Shown here piece after piece: positions 46,706-54,351 of a stretch of DNA of 64,000 nt. The translations under genes and the position numbers were made by a program. The notes under the pieces were generated by a model. That model was not told the origin of the DNA, searched no databases, and saw only the letters and a list, made by a program, of their open reading frames with translations. Every line of letters starts with the position of its first letter. The stretch's first letter is position 1. This DNA is from Vibrio gazogenes (GTDB lineage Bacteria; Pseudomonadota; Gammaproteobacteria; Enterobacterales; Vibrionaceae), in the NCBI RefSeq assembly GCF_023920225.1, contig NZ_CP092588.1, positions 372,001-436,000 on the forward strand, read 5' to 3'.

Positions 46706-46755
46706 ATTGAAGGTTGATATTGTAGTGTTTTGGGGAATGAGTCATTCAAACAGAA

Positions 46756-46770
46756 CCTAGCCGCGCTAGG
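46756..46770. other. Hairpin CCTAGC-CGC-GCTAGG
   Basis: A perfect 6-bp inverted repeat with a 3-nt loop, further flanked by ACAG and CTGT, lies between satD and the NYN gene end. There is no T-run, so it is not a standard terminator. It may mark the edge of the accessory stretch or be a processing hairpin at the 3' end of the NYN transcript. Confidence 0.35.
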
Positions 46771-46802
46771 CAAACCTGTTCGTCAGCGCCAGATACGGGC
46801 AG

Positions 46803-47489
46803 TTACTTTTTCGGGGTCACTTGATATATAAATGTTTTGAGTCCATCTATATGCTCAGCTAAATCACCTTTTACCTTACGCCCCATTGCATCTAAGATGA
46901 AATGAGCACCTTCAATTCGGGCTAGCTTAGCTGCGGGGACAAAGTCACTATCGCCTGAAATCAAAATTATTTTGTTCGCTAGTTTCTTTAAAACTACGCT
47001 TGTTATATCTATGCCTAATTTCATATCTACCCCTTTTTGTCTCGGGCGTAGCGACACGTTATTTGGATTTATCTTTTGGGGATCAACCTCACCTCGGATA
47101 AGTTTATTGAAATTATGAATGCTGTCTTTACGGATGAAGCCCCATTCTTTATCTGATGTGCTTAGGTGGCCCATACGACATGCCACATATGGTTGATGCA
47201 TCAGAGCTTCATGTAATTCATTTTTATAATGTGTGATGTCACTCTTTGAAAAATCGATTTGCTTATTCGTAATCGGGTGGTGTGCTTTTAAAGTTAGAGG
47301 TGGGCAATCGTAGTAATAGATACGATAAAGTTCTTCACCGTTATTACGGTCAACGTGCTTTATCCAGTAATGCCACATTTTCTTTGCCAGTTCTTCAGGC
47401 CCCATTTTCATTTCAGGATCAACAGCTGATGTGAAAAGGCGGTTAAAAAAGCCAGCATCAACAAAAATTGCAACAGTACGACGGGACAT
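46803..47489 (-). CDS. NYN-domain (DUF88/LabA-like) putative RNase
   Basis: This 228-aa PIN-like nuclease has the NYN acidic residues: AIFVDAGFFNRLF (Asp11), RIYYYDCPPL, KGVDMKLGIDITS and ILISGDSDFVPAAKLAR. NYN proteins are predicted metal-dependent RNases; members act in RNA processing, stress or defence. The gene has GAGG 6 bp before its ATG, and a terminator-like hairpin lies within its leader, 17 bp before the start codon. It is divergent from the kinase-like gene and seems more AT-rich than the flanking ureide genes. Confidence 0.85.
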   Translation of the reverse strand: MSRRTVAIFVDAGFFNRLFTSAVDPEMKMGPEELAKKMWHYWIKHVDRNNGEELYRIYYYDCPPLTLKAHHPITNKQIDFSKSDITHYKNELHEALMHQPYVACRMGHLSTSDKEWGFIRKDSIHNFNKLIRGEVDPQKINPNNVSLRPRQKGVDMKLGIDITSVVLKKLANKIILISGDSDFVPAAKLARIEGAHFILDAMGRKVKGDLAEHIDGLKTFIYQVTPKK

Positions 47490-47506
47490 TTCAGCCTCAT
47501 AGAATG

Positions 47507-47559
47507 AAAAAGCCTCTGGGTCGTCACATCCCGTATGTTGGGAGGAGTCGCCAAAGGCT
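47507..47559 (-). promoter_or_regulatory. Leader hairpin with U-tract upstream of the NYN gene (candidate attenuator or RNA element)
   Basis: On the minus strand AGCCTTTGG (47559-47551) pairs over nine positions with CCAGAGGCT (47519-47511), followed by TTTT. The 31-nt apical part is GC-rich and contains CTCCTCCC, CATACGGGATG and a GACGAC repeat. A terminator-like structure 17 bp before a start codon, with an elaborate loop, points to transcription attenuation or a structured RNA that is cleaved or bound by the NYN protein. It may equally end a short independent RNA. Confidence 0.6.
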
Positions 47560-47891
47560 GTATGTTCTTTTCAATAATGCTGCTCTACGATGAATACTAG
47601 ATTATTTATTACCTAATTTGCAAGGAATGACAAACAATATACAGAACAGCCTAACCAGTGAGTGTCATTTTAGGGGGAAGATAGAATATTTCAACTGTGC
47701 AACTGGTGATTCTATACAAATTGCGTTGCGTATCACAGGACTGGGTCACACTGTTTTGCTCCATTGTGAGCCTGAGTGAGATGGTTACTCCCTTCGATCT
47801 AAGCCCTAAATGATGGTCATGAGGAGGAGACTGAACTCGCTAGTGTTCTGGTAATGTTGTTATTCCAATAAGTGCAACAGTGGAAAGTAGA
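47560..47891. other. Divergent region between NYN and kinase-like genes
   Basis: About 330 bp without a convincing gene. It must hold promoters for both flanking genes. A GAGGAGGAGA run at about 47821-47830 resembles a strong ribosome site but precedes no long frame. No insertion-sequence ends were recognised. Confidence 0.4.
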
Positions 47892-48989
47892 ATGATTCAA
47901 CGTCACGAAACACAGCAACAATTTGAAGAAAGTGGTGCCAATTTGTTCGTTGGTAACATTGAGCAGTGCCCAATATCACCGCAACAATTAGCGTTAACCA
48001 CCCGTGACTCACCCTATGTCGTGCAAACCTTTAACAGTGGTTTGACGGCAGAAGTCTATCGTATCCGTTTTAACGGGAAGGATTACACGTTAAAGAAAAA
48101 GCGGTCAGTTGCACGAGTACAGAATCCTGATGGCAGGTTCTCTTTTCTCAATGAGGTGCAACGCCGATCAGATTTTCAAAAGCTTAAAGATGATCCTCAA
48201 ACATCAGAGGCATTCAGATGCATCGTTGAGACAATTTATGCAGATTATCGCCTTGGTATTATTTTGTCCGACTGGATCGAGGGAGACTCCGTCAAACAGC
48301 TTACGCCTTTACTGCTATCACAGCTTTTTTCTACATTAAATGCATGTGAAAAAGTCGGTTTGTTTGAGTGGGATTTATCTTCTGGGAACCTATTAGTCGA
48401 TCGTCATCAAAAATTATGGCTATTTGATTTTGGCTATATGTATCGATTTGATCCACTGACTGAATTTAACAGTAATGGTATCGATACTCCGCTGTTCCAA
48501 TTTTGTGAACGCTTTGAAACCCGGTTCTTGTCTGGTTGGCTACTAGAGCAAGATTACTCACACCGCCAGTCCCTCGCATTATTTCGTCACGTCAAACAAG
48601 CAGCCGTGGATATTTTAGAAGACAAGATATTATGGCTTCAACGCAACCGTGCCGATCACGCCATCTTGTATTATACCGAGCAATTAAGAGCTCAATATCT
48701 AACCGCTCTTGAAAGCGAAGAGGCGCTAGAGGACTTATTTACGTTAGAAATGTTCCGCTCGAATGTTTTGGATATAGAAGATGACCTAGACGGTAAAAGC
48801 TGTACACCGACCACGATCAAACGAGTAGATACCGTTCTTGAAATGGTAGAAAAGTTCTATACGCTACTGAAGGAACAAGGTGCGCTGTTTTTCCATAATG
48901 AAGGTAAAAGCAAAGCACAACTGATTGAGTCATATCAGAACAAATTGAGCTTAGTAAAACAGTACCAGTTATCACTGAACGGAGCCTAA
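47892..48989 (+). CDS. Atypical protein-kinase-like phosphotransferase
   Basis: The protein (365 aa from ATG 47892) has a kinase-like fold. A glycine-poor N-lobe with KDYTLKKKRS supplies the ATP lysine. The catalytic loop reads WDLSSGNLLVD (Asp161, Asn166), replacing HRD-type with WD, and is followed 13 residues later by an intact DFG (Asp179). The C-terminal half (about 210-365) is helical and charged with no recognised domain. Substrate is unknown; protein kinase, aminoglycoside-type or LPS-type phosphotransferase remain possible. The intact Asp/Asn/DFG set suggests activity. Confidence 0.75.
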   Translation: MIQRHETQQQFEESGANLFVGNIEQCPISPQQLALTTRDSPYVVQTFNSGLTAEVYRIRFNGKDYTLKKKRSVARVQNPDGRFSFLNEVQRRSDFQKLKDDPQTSEAFRCIVETIYADYRLGIILSDWIEGDSVKQLTPLLLSQLFSTLNACEKVGLFEWDLSSGNLLVDRHQKLWLFDFGYMYRFDPLTEFNSNGIDTPLFQFCERFETRFLSGWLLEQDYSHRQSLALFRHVKQAAVDILEDKILWLQRNRADHAILYYTEQLRAQYLTALESEEALEDLFTLEMFRSNVLDIEDDLDGKSCTPTTIKRVDTVLEMVEKFYTLLKEQGALFFHNEGKSKAQLIESYQNKLSLVKQYQLSLNGA

Positions 48990-49105
48990 TATAACGTAGG
49001 CGTTGAGTTGTTTATCAAGGTTTGTCTAACCTCAACGAGGGAATATCAGAACAAATGCTGTCTAATAACTGTTATAGCTCAGATTACGAACCATCTTGCC
49101 TTCTA

Positions 49106-49120
49106 TACGTAAATTGCGTA
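49106..49120. promoter_or_regulatory. Candidate HigA operator TACG-N7-CGTA
   Basis: TACG (49106-49109) and CGTA (49117-49120) form an inverted repeat 10 bp before the higB start, overlapping the expected promoter. This fits autorepression by HigA, as is general for the family. Confidence 0.5.
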
Positions 49121-49130
49121 CACTTTGTTT

Positions 49131-49463
49131 ATGAAAAGTGTATTTGTCGAATCAACCATATTTGAAAAGTATCGTGAGGATTATCTAAGTGACGAAGAGT
49201 ATCGGCTTTTTCAAGTCGAGCTAATGTCTAATCCAAAGTATGGTGATGTAATCCAAGGTACAGGAGGTCTGCGGAAAATACGAGTAGCAAGTAAGGGAAA
49301 AGGGAAGCGTGGTGGTTCACGCGTTATCTATTACTATCTCGATGAACATCATCGATTTTACTTGCTGACCATTTATGCGAAGAATGAAATGGCCGATTTA
49401 ACCGCAGATCAAAAGAAACAGCTAAAAGCTTTTATGGAGGCATGGTGCAATGAGCAATCGTGA
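49131..49463 (+). CDS. higB: RelE-superfamily toxin HigB-2
   Basis: This 110-aa ribosome-dependent mRNA interferase closely resembles V. cholerae HigB-2: KSVFVESTIFEKYR, GDVIQGTGGLRKIRVASKGK, GGSRVIYYYLDE and FYLLTIYAKNEMADL. The ATG at 49131 is used; an in-frame TTG at 49125 is less likely. Toxin precedes antitoxin, the HigBA order, and the genes overlap by 14 bp. Confidence 0.93.
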   Translation: MKSVFVESTIFEKYREDYLSDEEYRLFQVELMSNPKYGDVIQGTGGLRKIRVASKGKGKRGGSRVIYYYLDEHHRFYLLTIYAKNEMADLTADQKKQLKAFMEAWCNEQS

Positions 49464-49764
49464 TTTATTTGGAGAATTAAGTTCAGCACTTGTTGAAGCT
49501 AAGGAGCACTCAGAAGGTAAGTTGACGCTGAAAACCCATCGGGTTGGTGATGTGGGTGAACGTCATATTACACCTGATGAAATTGTTCATATTCGAGAGC
49601 AGTTCAATATGTCACGGGGTGTTTTTGCTCGTTTACTTCATACCTCATCACGTACACTGGAAAACTGGGAACAAGGGCGTAGTGCACCGAATGGGCAGGC
49701 GGTCACGCTTCTAAAATTAGTACAACGTTATCCGGAAACATTGTCACAGATAGCTGAGTTATAA
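49450..49764 (+). CDS. higA: HigA-2 antitoxin, XRE family
   Basis: This 104-aa antitoxin has an N-terminal toxin-binding region (about 1-40) and a helix-turn-helix (about 48-95, IREQFNMSRGVFARLLHTSSRTLENWEQG). It neutralises HigB and represses the operon. Its ATG lies inside higB, so they are co-translated. Its TAA stop is the first triplet of TAACAAACG, a sequence that opens V. cholerae-type attC sites. Confidence 0.93.
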   Translation: MSNRDLFGELSSALVEAKEHSEGKLTLKTHRVGDVGERHITPDEIVHIREQFNMSRGVFARLLHTSSRTLENWEQGRSAPNGQAVTLLKLVQRYPETLSQIAEL

Positions 49765-49791
49765 CAAACGTTCCAATTGAACTACACGTTA
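49762..49791. other. Possible attC (integron cassette) remnant after higA
   Basis: TAACAAACG at 49762-49770 begins with the higA stop codon and equals the left end of V. cholerae repeats; CGTTA follows at 49787-49791. A full attC is longer (about 60-130 bp) with internal pairing, which is not seen, so at most this is a degenerate site. Confidence 0.35.
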
Positions 49792-49855
49792 AACGTCGCT
49801 TTTTTGCTGAAAACACAGCAAAAACGGGCGCTGTAGTGACTCACAATCTGGTTTC

Positions 49856-50752
49856 TCAATTTCGGACGCATTGGTGTATCTCCTGAATCAACCACTGAAT
49901 GCTATCCTGACTGTCGTATAACTGGTGGGTAAACATGCTCAGCGACAGTTCTGGTGTCCCCTCAGGAAGTTCAATGATTCTGACAGGCAGCATCTGCTGC
50001 AACTCCAGTGCAATGCGTAACGGAACGCACATCAGGCTGTTGGTTTGCACCGTGACCATGCCGCCGACCGCGAAGCTCTGCACTATCATGGAAATCTGGC
50101 GGGCCTGATGCTGCTGGTGCAACCAGCGATCAATGGGATCTCCCCCCGAGTTGATCAGCGGTAAGTGGATCTGAGGCGTTTTCAGGAATTGGTTTAACGT
50201 CAGCTTATCGGGTAGCGATGCCTGTGTAGAGACAATACCGACATATGTGTCAGTCAACCAGTGATAACGGTTGTAATATCTTGGCATGATCTGAAGTTCA
50301 TCCACGCCCAGAATCAGGTCAATATGCCCTTGCTCGACGCGCTCCATTTGCATATTTTCCGAGAGGATATCGATGGCAATTCTGACGTTGGGCGCTGAAG
50401 ATTCCAGTCTTTTCCCTAATTTTGGCAAAGCGTAAAATTCGAAGTAGTCAATTGCACCGATGTAAAAGGTCTTCGCATCCAAGGCGGGGTTGAATGGCTT
50501 CATTTTTTCAAACGCCATATCAATGGCGTTCAGGCCTTTTTGGATATCAGGCAGTAATGTCCGAACCAACGGGGTCGGTTCCATACCGGTTCTGGTTTTA
50601 ATAAACAACGGGTTATCGAAGCGATTACGCAATTTAGACAAGACATGACTTGCCGCCGACTGACTAATGAACAGCTTTCTGGCTGCATTAGACAGGTTTC
50701 TCTCTTTGTCCAACACCACCAGCAGCCGAAGCTGATTGATATCCATATCCAT
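49856..50752 (-). CDS. LysR-family regulator of the agmatine operon
   Basis: This 298-aa LysR-type regulator has a winged helix at about 3-62 (INQLRLLVVLDKERNLSNAA, KLFISQSAASHVLSKLRNRF) and an effector-binding domain at about 90-295. It is divergent from aguB across a 104-bp gap that must contain both promoters, the standard layout for a LysR activator of its neighbour. The likely effector is agmatine, N-carbamoylputrescine or putrescine. Confidence 0.9.
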   Translation of the reverse strand: MDMDINQLRLLVVLDKERNLSNAARKLFISQSAASHVLSKLRNRFDNPLFIKTRTGMEPTPLVRTLLPDIQKGLNAIDMAFEKMKPFNPALDAKTFYIGAIDYFEFYALPKLGKRLESSAPNVRIAIDILSENMQMERVEQGHIDLILGVDELQIMPRYYNRYHWLTDTYVGIVSTQASLPDKLTLNQFLKTPQIHLPLINSGGDPIDRWLHQQHQARQISMIVQSFAVGGMVTVQTNSLMCVPLRIALELQQMLPVRIIELPEGTPELSLSMFTHQLYDSQDSIQWLIQEIHQCVRN

Positions 50753-50856
50753 GTGTTATCGAATTCCTTCATATCAAAAACAAAATAAGGCATTTCCATA
50801 ATAACCCAACTTCCATTAAAAATGACAGGAAGTAACAGATACACATAGGGATTGTG

Positions 50857-51738
50857 ATGAAAAAAGTAACCGTGGCAGCGACACAGATGACGTGTTCGTG
50901 GGATGTGAAAAATAATGTAGAGAAAGCGGAACGTCTGGTACGTGAAGCGGCAGGCAAAGGTGCGCAGATTATCTTGCTGCAGGAGCTTTTCGAGACACCG
51001 TATTTCTGTATCGAGATAGCAGAGTCATACCACAATCTGGCAACAGTGTTGGATGAAAATGAGGCTTTCCAGCGTCTTTCACGGCTGGCAAAAGAGCTGG
51101 AAGTCGTATTGCCGTTCAGCTGGTTTGAAAAAGCAGGTAACGTCAAGTTTAACTCGCTGGCGATGATTGATGCCGATGGTTCACTTCTGGGGGTATACCG
51201 CAAAACACATATCCCCGATAGTGATGGATACTTGGAGAAATACTATTTCAGCCCGGGTGATACCGGTTTTAAGGTGTGGGATACCCGTTACGCAAAAATA
51301 GGTGTCGGTATTTGCTGGGATCAATGGTTTCCCGAGACAGCGCGCAGCATGGTACTGCAAGGCGCTGAACTTCTATTTTTCCCAACTGCTATCGGCAGCG
51401 AACCCAGCCAACCAGAGATGAATTCACAACCTCACTGGCAGTGTGTCATGCAAGGCCATGCAGCCGCGAATCAGGTACCGGTTATTGCGTCTAACCGCAT
51501 CGGAACAGAGCAAGCGAAATACCGGGATCTGGCGATCACCTTCTTTGGCTCCTCATTTATTGCCGATTATACCGGCGAGATCATCGCCAAGGCGGACAGA
51601 ACAACTGAGGGAGTGATTATCCACGAGTTTGATCTTGATGAAATCGGATTTCAGCGCAGTGCGTGGGGGTTATTCAGAGACAGAAGACCGCAGCACTATC
51701 AACATTTGATGACATTAGACGGGCAATTAAAGGATTAA
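50857..51738 (+). CDS. aguB: N-carbamoylputrescine amidase
   Basis: This nitrilase-family enzyme hydrolyses N-carbamoylputrescine to putrescine, CO2 and ammonia. The 293-aa protein has the complete Glu-Lys-Cys triad: LLQELFE (Glu43), YRKTHIPD (Lys116) and GVGICWDQWFPE (Cys153). The substrate-binding DSDGYLEKYYFSPGDTGF loop is typical of AguB. TAGGG precedes ATG 50857; a GTG at 50854 adds one residue. It is the first gene of a three-gene operon with the permease and aguA. Confidence 0.93.
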   Translation: MKKVTVAATQMTCSWDVKNNVEKAERLVREAAGKGAQIILLQELFETPYFCIEIAESYHNLATVLDENEAFQRLSRLAKELEVVLPFSWFEKAGNVKFNSLAMIDADGSLLGVYRKTHIPDSDGYLEKYYFSPGDTGFKVWDTRYAKIGVGICWDQWFPETARSMVLQGAELLFFPTAIGSEPSQPEMNSQPHWQCVMQGHAAANQVPVIASNRIGTEQAKYRDLAITFFGSSFIADYTGEIIAKADRTTEGVIIHEFDLDEIGFQRSAWGLFRDRRPQHYQHLMTLDGQLKD

Positions 51739-51742
51739 TGCG

Positions 51743-53134
51743 ATGACTGAGAAAAAAATGGGTATTACACCGCTGGCACTGTTCAGTTTGTGTGCGGTTC
51801 TGGTCGTGGATACGTTAACCGCTTCGGCTTCCATCGGCGTCAGCTCACTGGGATGGTGGGTGCTGATTCTGGCTATCTTCGTGCTGCCATATGGCCTAAT
51901 CACTTCTGAACTGAGCTCTGCATATCCGGGCGAAGGTGGGATTTATGACTGGGTAAAACGCGCTTTTGGCGTGAATTGGGCCATCCGTACCACTTGGTTT
52001 TACTGGATTAACGTGGGCTTGTGGATGCCCGCAGTCTATATTCTGTTTGCCGGTATGTTCGCGGAGCTGTTCGCACCGGACCTCTCCCTGATGGCGCAGG
52101 TTATCATCTGTGTCGTTCTGACCTGGGGAACCGTTTGGATGTGTAATATTTCAACCGATATTGGCGTTCTGATCACCAATTTCTGCGCCGTGCTGAAGGT
52201 CGTTATCATCTCAGTACTGGGGATCGGTGGTTTTATCTATGCCGCCAAAAATGGGGTTGCCAATGAGTTTAGCTTGGCTGCAATCATGCCCTCGTTTAAC
52301 TCGGGTATCGCGTTTTTACCCGCGCTGGTTTTCAACCTGATGGGCTTTGAACTGGTAGCAACCATGACGCGTGAGATGAAAGATGTCAAACAGATGCCTA
52401 AGGTCGTCTTTCTGGCTATCGGTATTACTTCGCTGCTCTACATTGTCGGCACACTGGGCATACTCATGGCGCTGCCGGTTAAAGAAGTTGGTTTAGTTGC
52501 AGGGATCGTCGATACGCTCAAGGTGCTGTTTGGCGACGGTGAATTGGGACAGTTCATGACTTATGCATTAGGCGTTGTCACCCTGATTACCTTTATTGGC
52601 AACATGGTGAGCTGGACGATGGGCTCTAGCCGTGCAGCAGCAGAATCCGCGCGGGAAGGCGAACTCCCCGCTATTGTCGGTAAAACCTCTGCTAAACACG
52701 CAACACCAGTCGGTGCCAACACTATCACAGGGCTGGTCTCTACTGCCGTTATCCTGATTTACGCCTTGTTTGCCAATACCAATGATGAACTATTCTGGTC
52801 AATGTTTGCGTTTTCCAGTTGTATATTTCTGATGCCTTATCTGCTGATGTTCCCGGCATACCTGAAGCTGAGAATGAGTGATGCATCCGCACCTCGTCCA
52901 TTTCAGGTGCCGGGAAATATGGGCGTTCAGAAAACCATAACCGTGGTGTGTTTTCTGATTATCTTGCAAGCCGTGGTACTGTTTATCTTTCCTGACATTA
53001 TCTTTGGCAGTATTGACTGGCAATATACCTTACCCGTACTGCTGGGTGTGCTGGCGACTATCGCTGTCGGTGAGGTGTTATTACAACGGACAAAGCGCCA
53101 AGCAAGTCCTCTTACAGGGGAGGAAGTGGTATGA
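51743..53134 (+). CDS. APC-family amino acid/polyamine permease (agmatine or putrescine)
   Basis: This 463-aa inner-membrane protein has about 12 transmembrane helices. SELSSAYPGEGGIYDWVKRAFG near residue 55 is the APC superfamily consensus. Flanked by aguB and aguA, with 4-bp overlaps or gaps, it probably imports agmatine or exchanges agmatine for putrescine; direction cannot be read from the sequence. Confidence 0.87.
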   Translation: MTEKKMGITPLALFSLCAVLVVDTLTASASIGVSSLGWWVLILAIFVLPYGLITSELSSAYPGEGGIYDWVKRAFGVNWAIRTTWFYWINVGLWMPAVYILFAGMFAELFAPDLSLMAQVIICVVLTWGTVWMCNISTDIGVLITNFCAVLKVVIISVLGIGGFIYAAKNGVANEFSLAAIMPSFNSGIAFLPALVFNLMGFELVATMTREMKDVKQMPKVVFLAIGITSLLYIVGTLGILMALPVKEVGLVAGIVDTLKVLFGDGELGQFMTYALGVVTLITFIGNMVSWTMGSSRAAAESAREGELPAIVGKTSAKHATPVGANTITGLVSTAVILIYALFANTNDELFWSMFAFSSCIFLMPYLLMFPAYLKLRMSDASAPRPFQVPGNMGVQKTITVVCFLIILQAVVLFIFPDIIFGSIDWQYTLPVLLGVLATIAVGEVLLQRTKRQASPLTGEEVV

Positions 53135-54219
53135 GCAGAACGTTAACTTCTCGTCCTCTGATTGATGGCTATCGTATGCCGGGTGAACATGAAGCGCATC
53201 GCGAAGTATGGTTAGCGTGGCCGGCACGAGGGGACAACTGGCGTTACAGCGGAAAGCCTGCGCAGAAAGCTTTTGTCGATGTCGCCGTCGCTATCGCACA
53301 GCACACGCCCGTTGTGATGCTGGTTGAGCATTCTCAGTTTGATAACGCCCGGTCACAGTTACCAGCCGATATCAGCGTTGTTGAGATGTCCTATAACGAC
53401 TGCTGGATGCGAGATATCGGCGCAACTTATGTTGTTGACGCGCAAGGTAAACGCAGAGGGATCAACTGGCAGTTCAATGCCTGGGGAGGATTGGTTGATG
53501 GCTTGTATTTCCCGTGGGATCTGGATAATGCTGTTGCCACGAAAATGCTGAACCTTACTCAGGATGATATCTATGATGCGCCGTTTATTCTGGAAGGCGG
53601 CTCAATACACACTGACGGTGACGGGACGGTGTACACCACCGAAGAGTGTCTGTTACATCCGAGTCGCAATCCGGACCTATCCAAACAGGATATCGAACAG
53701 CAACTCAAATTATTTTTGGGGGCAGAAAAAGTCATCTGGTTACCTCGAGGGCTGTACAACGATGAAACCAATGGTCATGTCGACAATATTCTGCACGTTG
53801 TGAAACCTGGTGAAGTCATGCTTACGTGGTGTGAAGACAAAGAGGATCCTCAGTATGCGATTAGTCGGGAAGCGTTAGATGTTTTGTGTACCGAGCGAGA
53901 CGCGAAGGGTCGCACGATCAAGGTTCATCAGTTGCCTTTACCCGGCCCGTTATACATGACCGAAGAGGAAGCGGCCGGCATCGATCATAGTCAAGGTATG
54001 GTACGTCAGTCGGGTGAGCGTCTTGCTGCCTCTTACGCCAACTTCCTGATCAGCAATGGTCAGGTTATCTTCCCGTTACTTGATAAAAGCACGGATGAAA
54101 TAGCAAGGTCGGTCATCCAAGCCGCATTCCCGGATCATCAGATAACGGGTATTGATGCGCGAGAGATATTGTTAGGTGGGGGAAATATCCATTGCATCAC
54201 CCAGCAAGTCCCAGCCTAG
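53131..54219 (+). CDS. aguA: Agmatine deiminase
   Basis: It converts agmatine to N-carbamoylputrescine and ammonia. The 362-aa protein of the guanidine-modifying fold shows YRMPGEHEAHREVWLAWPAR at the start, NDCWMRDIGATYV, LEGGSIHTDGDGT, the catalytic histidine region NDETNGHVDNI and the nucleophile in GGGNIHC (Cys355). Its start overlaps the permease stop. With AguB it completes agmatine to putrescine conversion. Confidence 0.95.
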   Translation: MSRTLTSRPLIDGYRMPGEHEAHREVWLAWPARGDNWRYSGKPAQKAFVDVAVAIAQHTPVVMLVEHSQFDNARSQLPADISVVEMSYNDCWMRDIGATYVVDAQGKRRGINWQFNAWGGLVDGLYFPWDLDNAVATKMLNLTQDDIYDAPFILEGGSIHTDGDGTVYTTEECLLHPSRNPDLSKQDIEQQLKLFLGAEKVIWLPRGLYNDETNGHVDNILHVVKPGEVMLTWCEDKEDPQYAISREALDVLCTERDAKGRTIKVHQLPLPGPLYMTEEEAAGIDHSQGMVRQSGERLAASYANFLISNGQVIFPLLDKSTDEIARSVIQAAFPDHQITGIDAREILLGGGNIHCITQQVPA

Positions 54220-54278
54220 CTGGAGGTTTTCTTTGCACAAAAAGATCGGGCTGAATCGCTACCGTTTCACTCGTGAAA

Positions 54279-54313
54279 GCCTTAGAAAGGGAACAACATC
54301 ACCTTTCTAAGGC
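54279..54313. terminator. Strong hairpin between aguA and uidA, probable terminator
   Basis: GCCTTAGAAAGG (54279-54290) pairs perfectly over 12 bp with CCTTTCTAAGGC (54302-54313). On the plus strand no T-run follows; on the minus strand a TTTC stretch does. It probably ends the convergent aguA and uidA transcripts, perhaps with rho. Confidence 0.6.
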
Positions 54314-54351
54314 AGGAGCATGATTGGTTCAATCAATGACTCGTATTTAAC

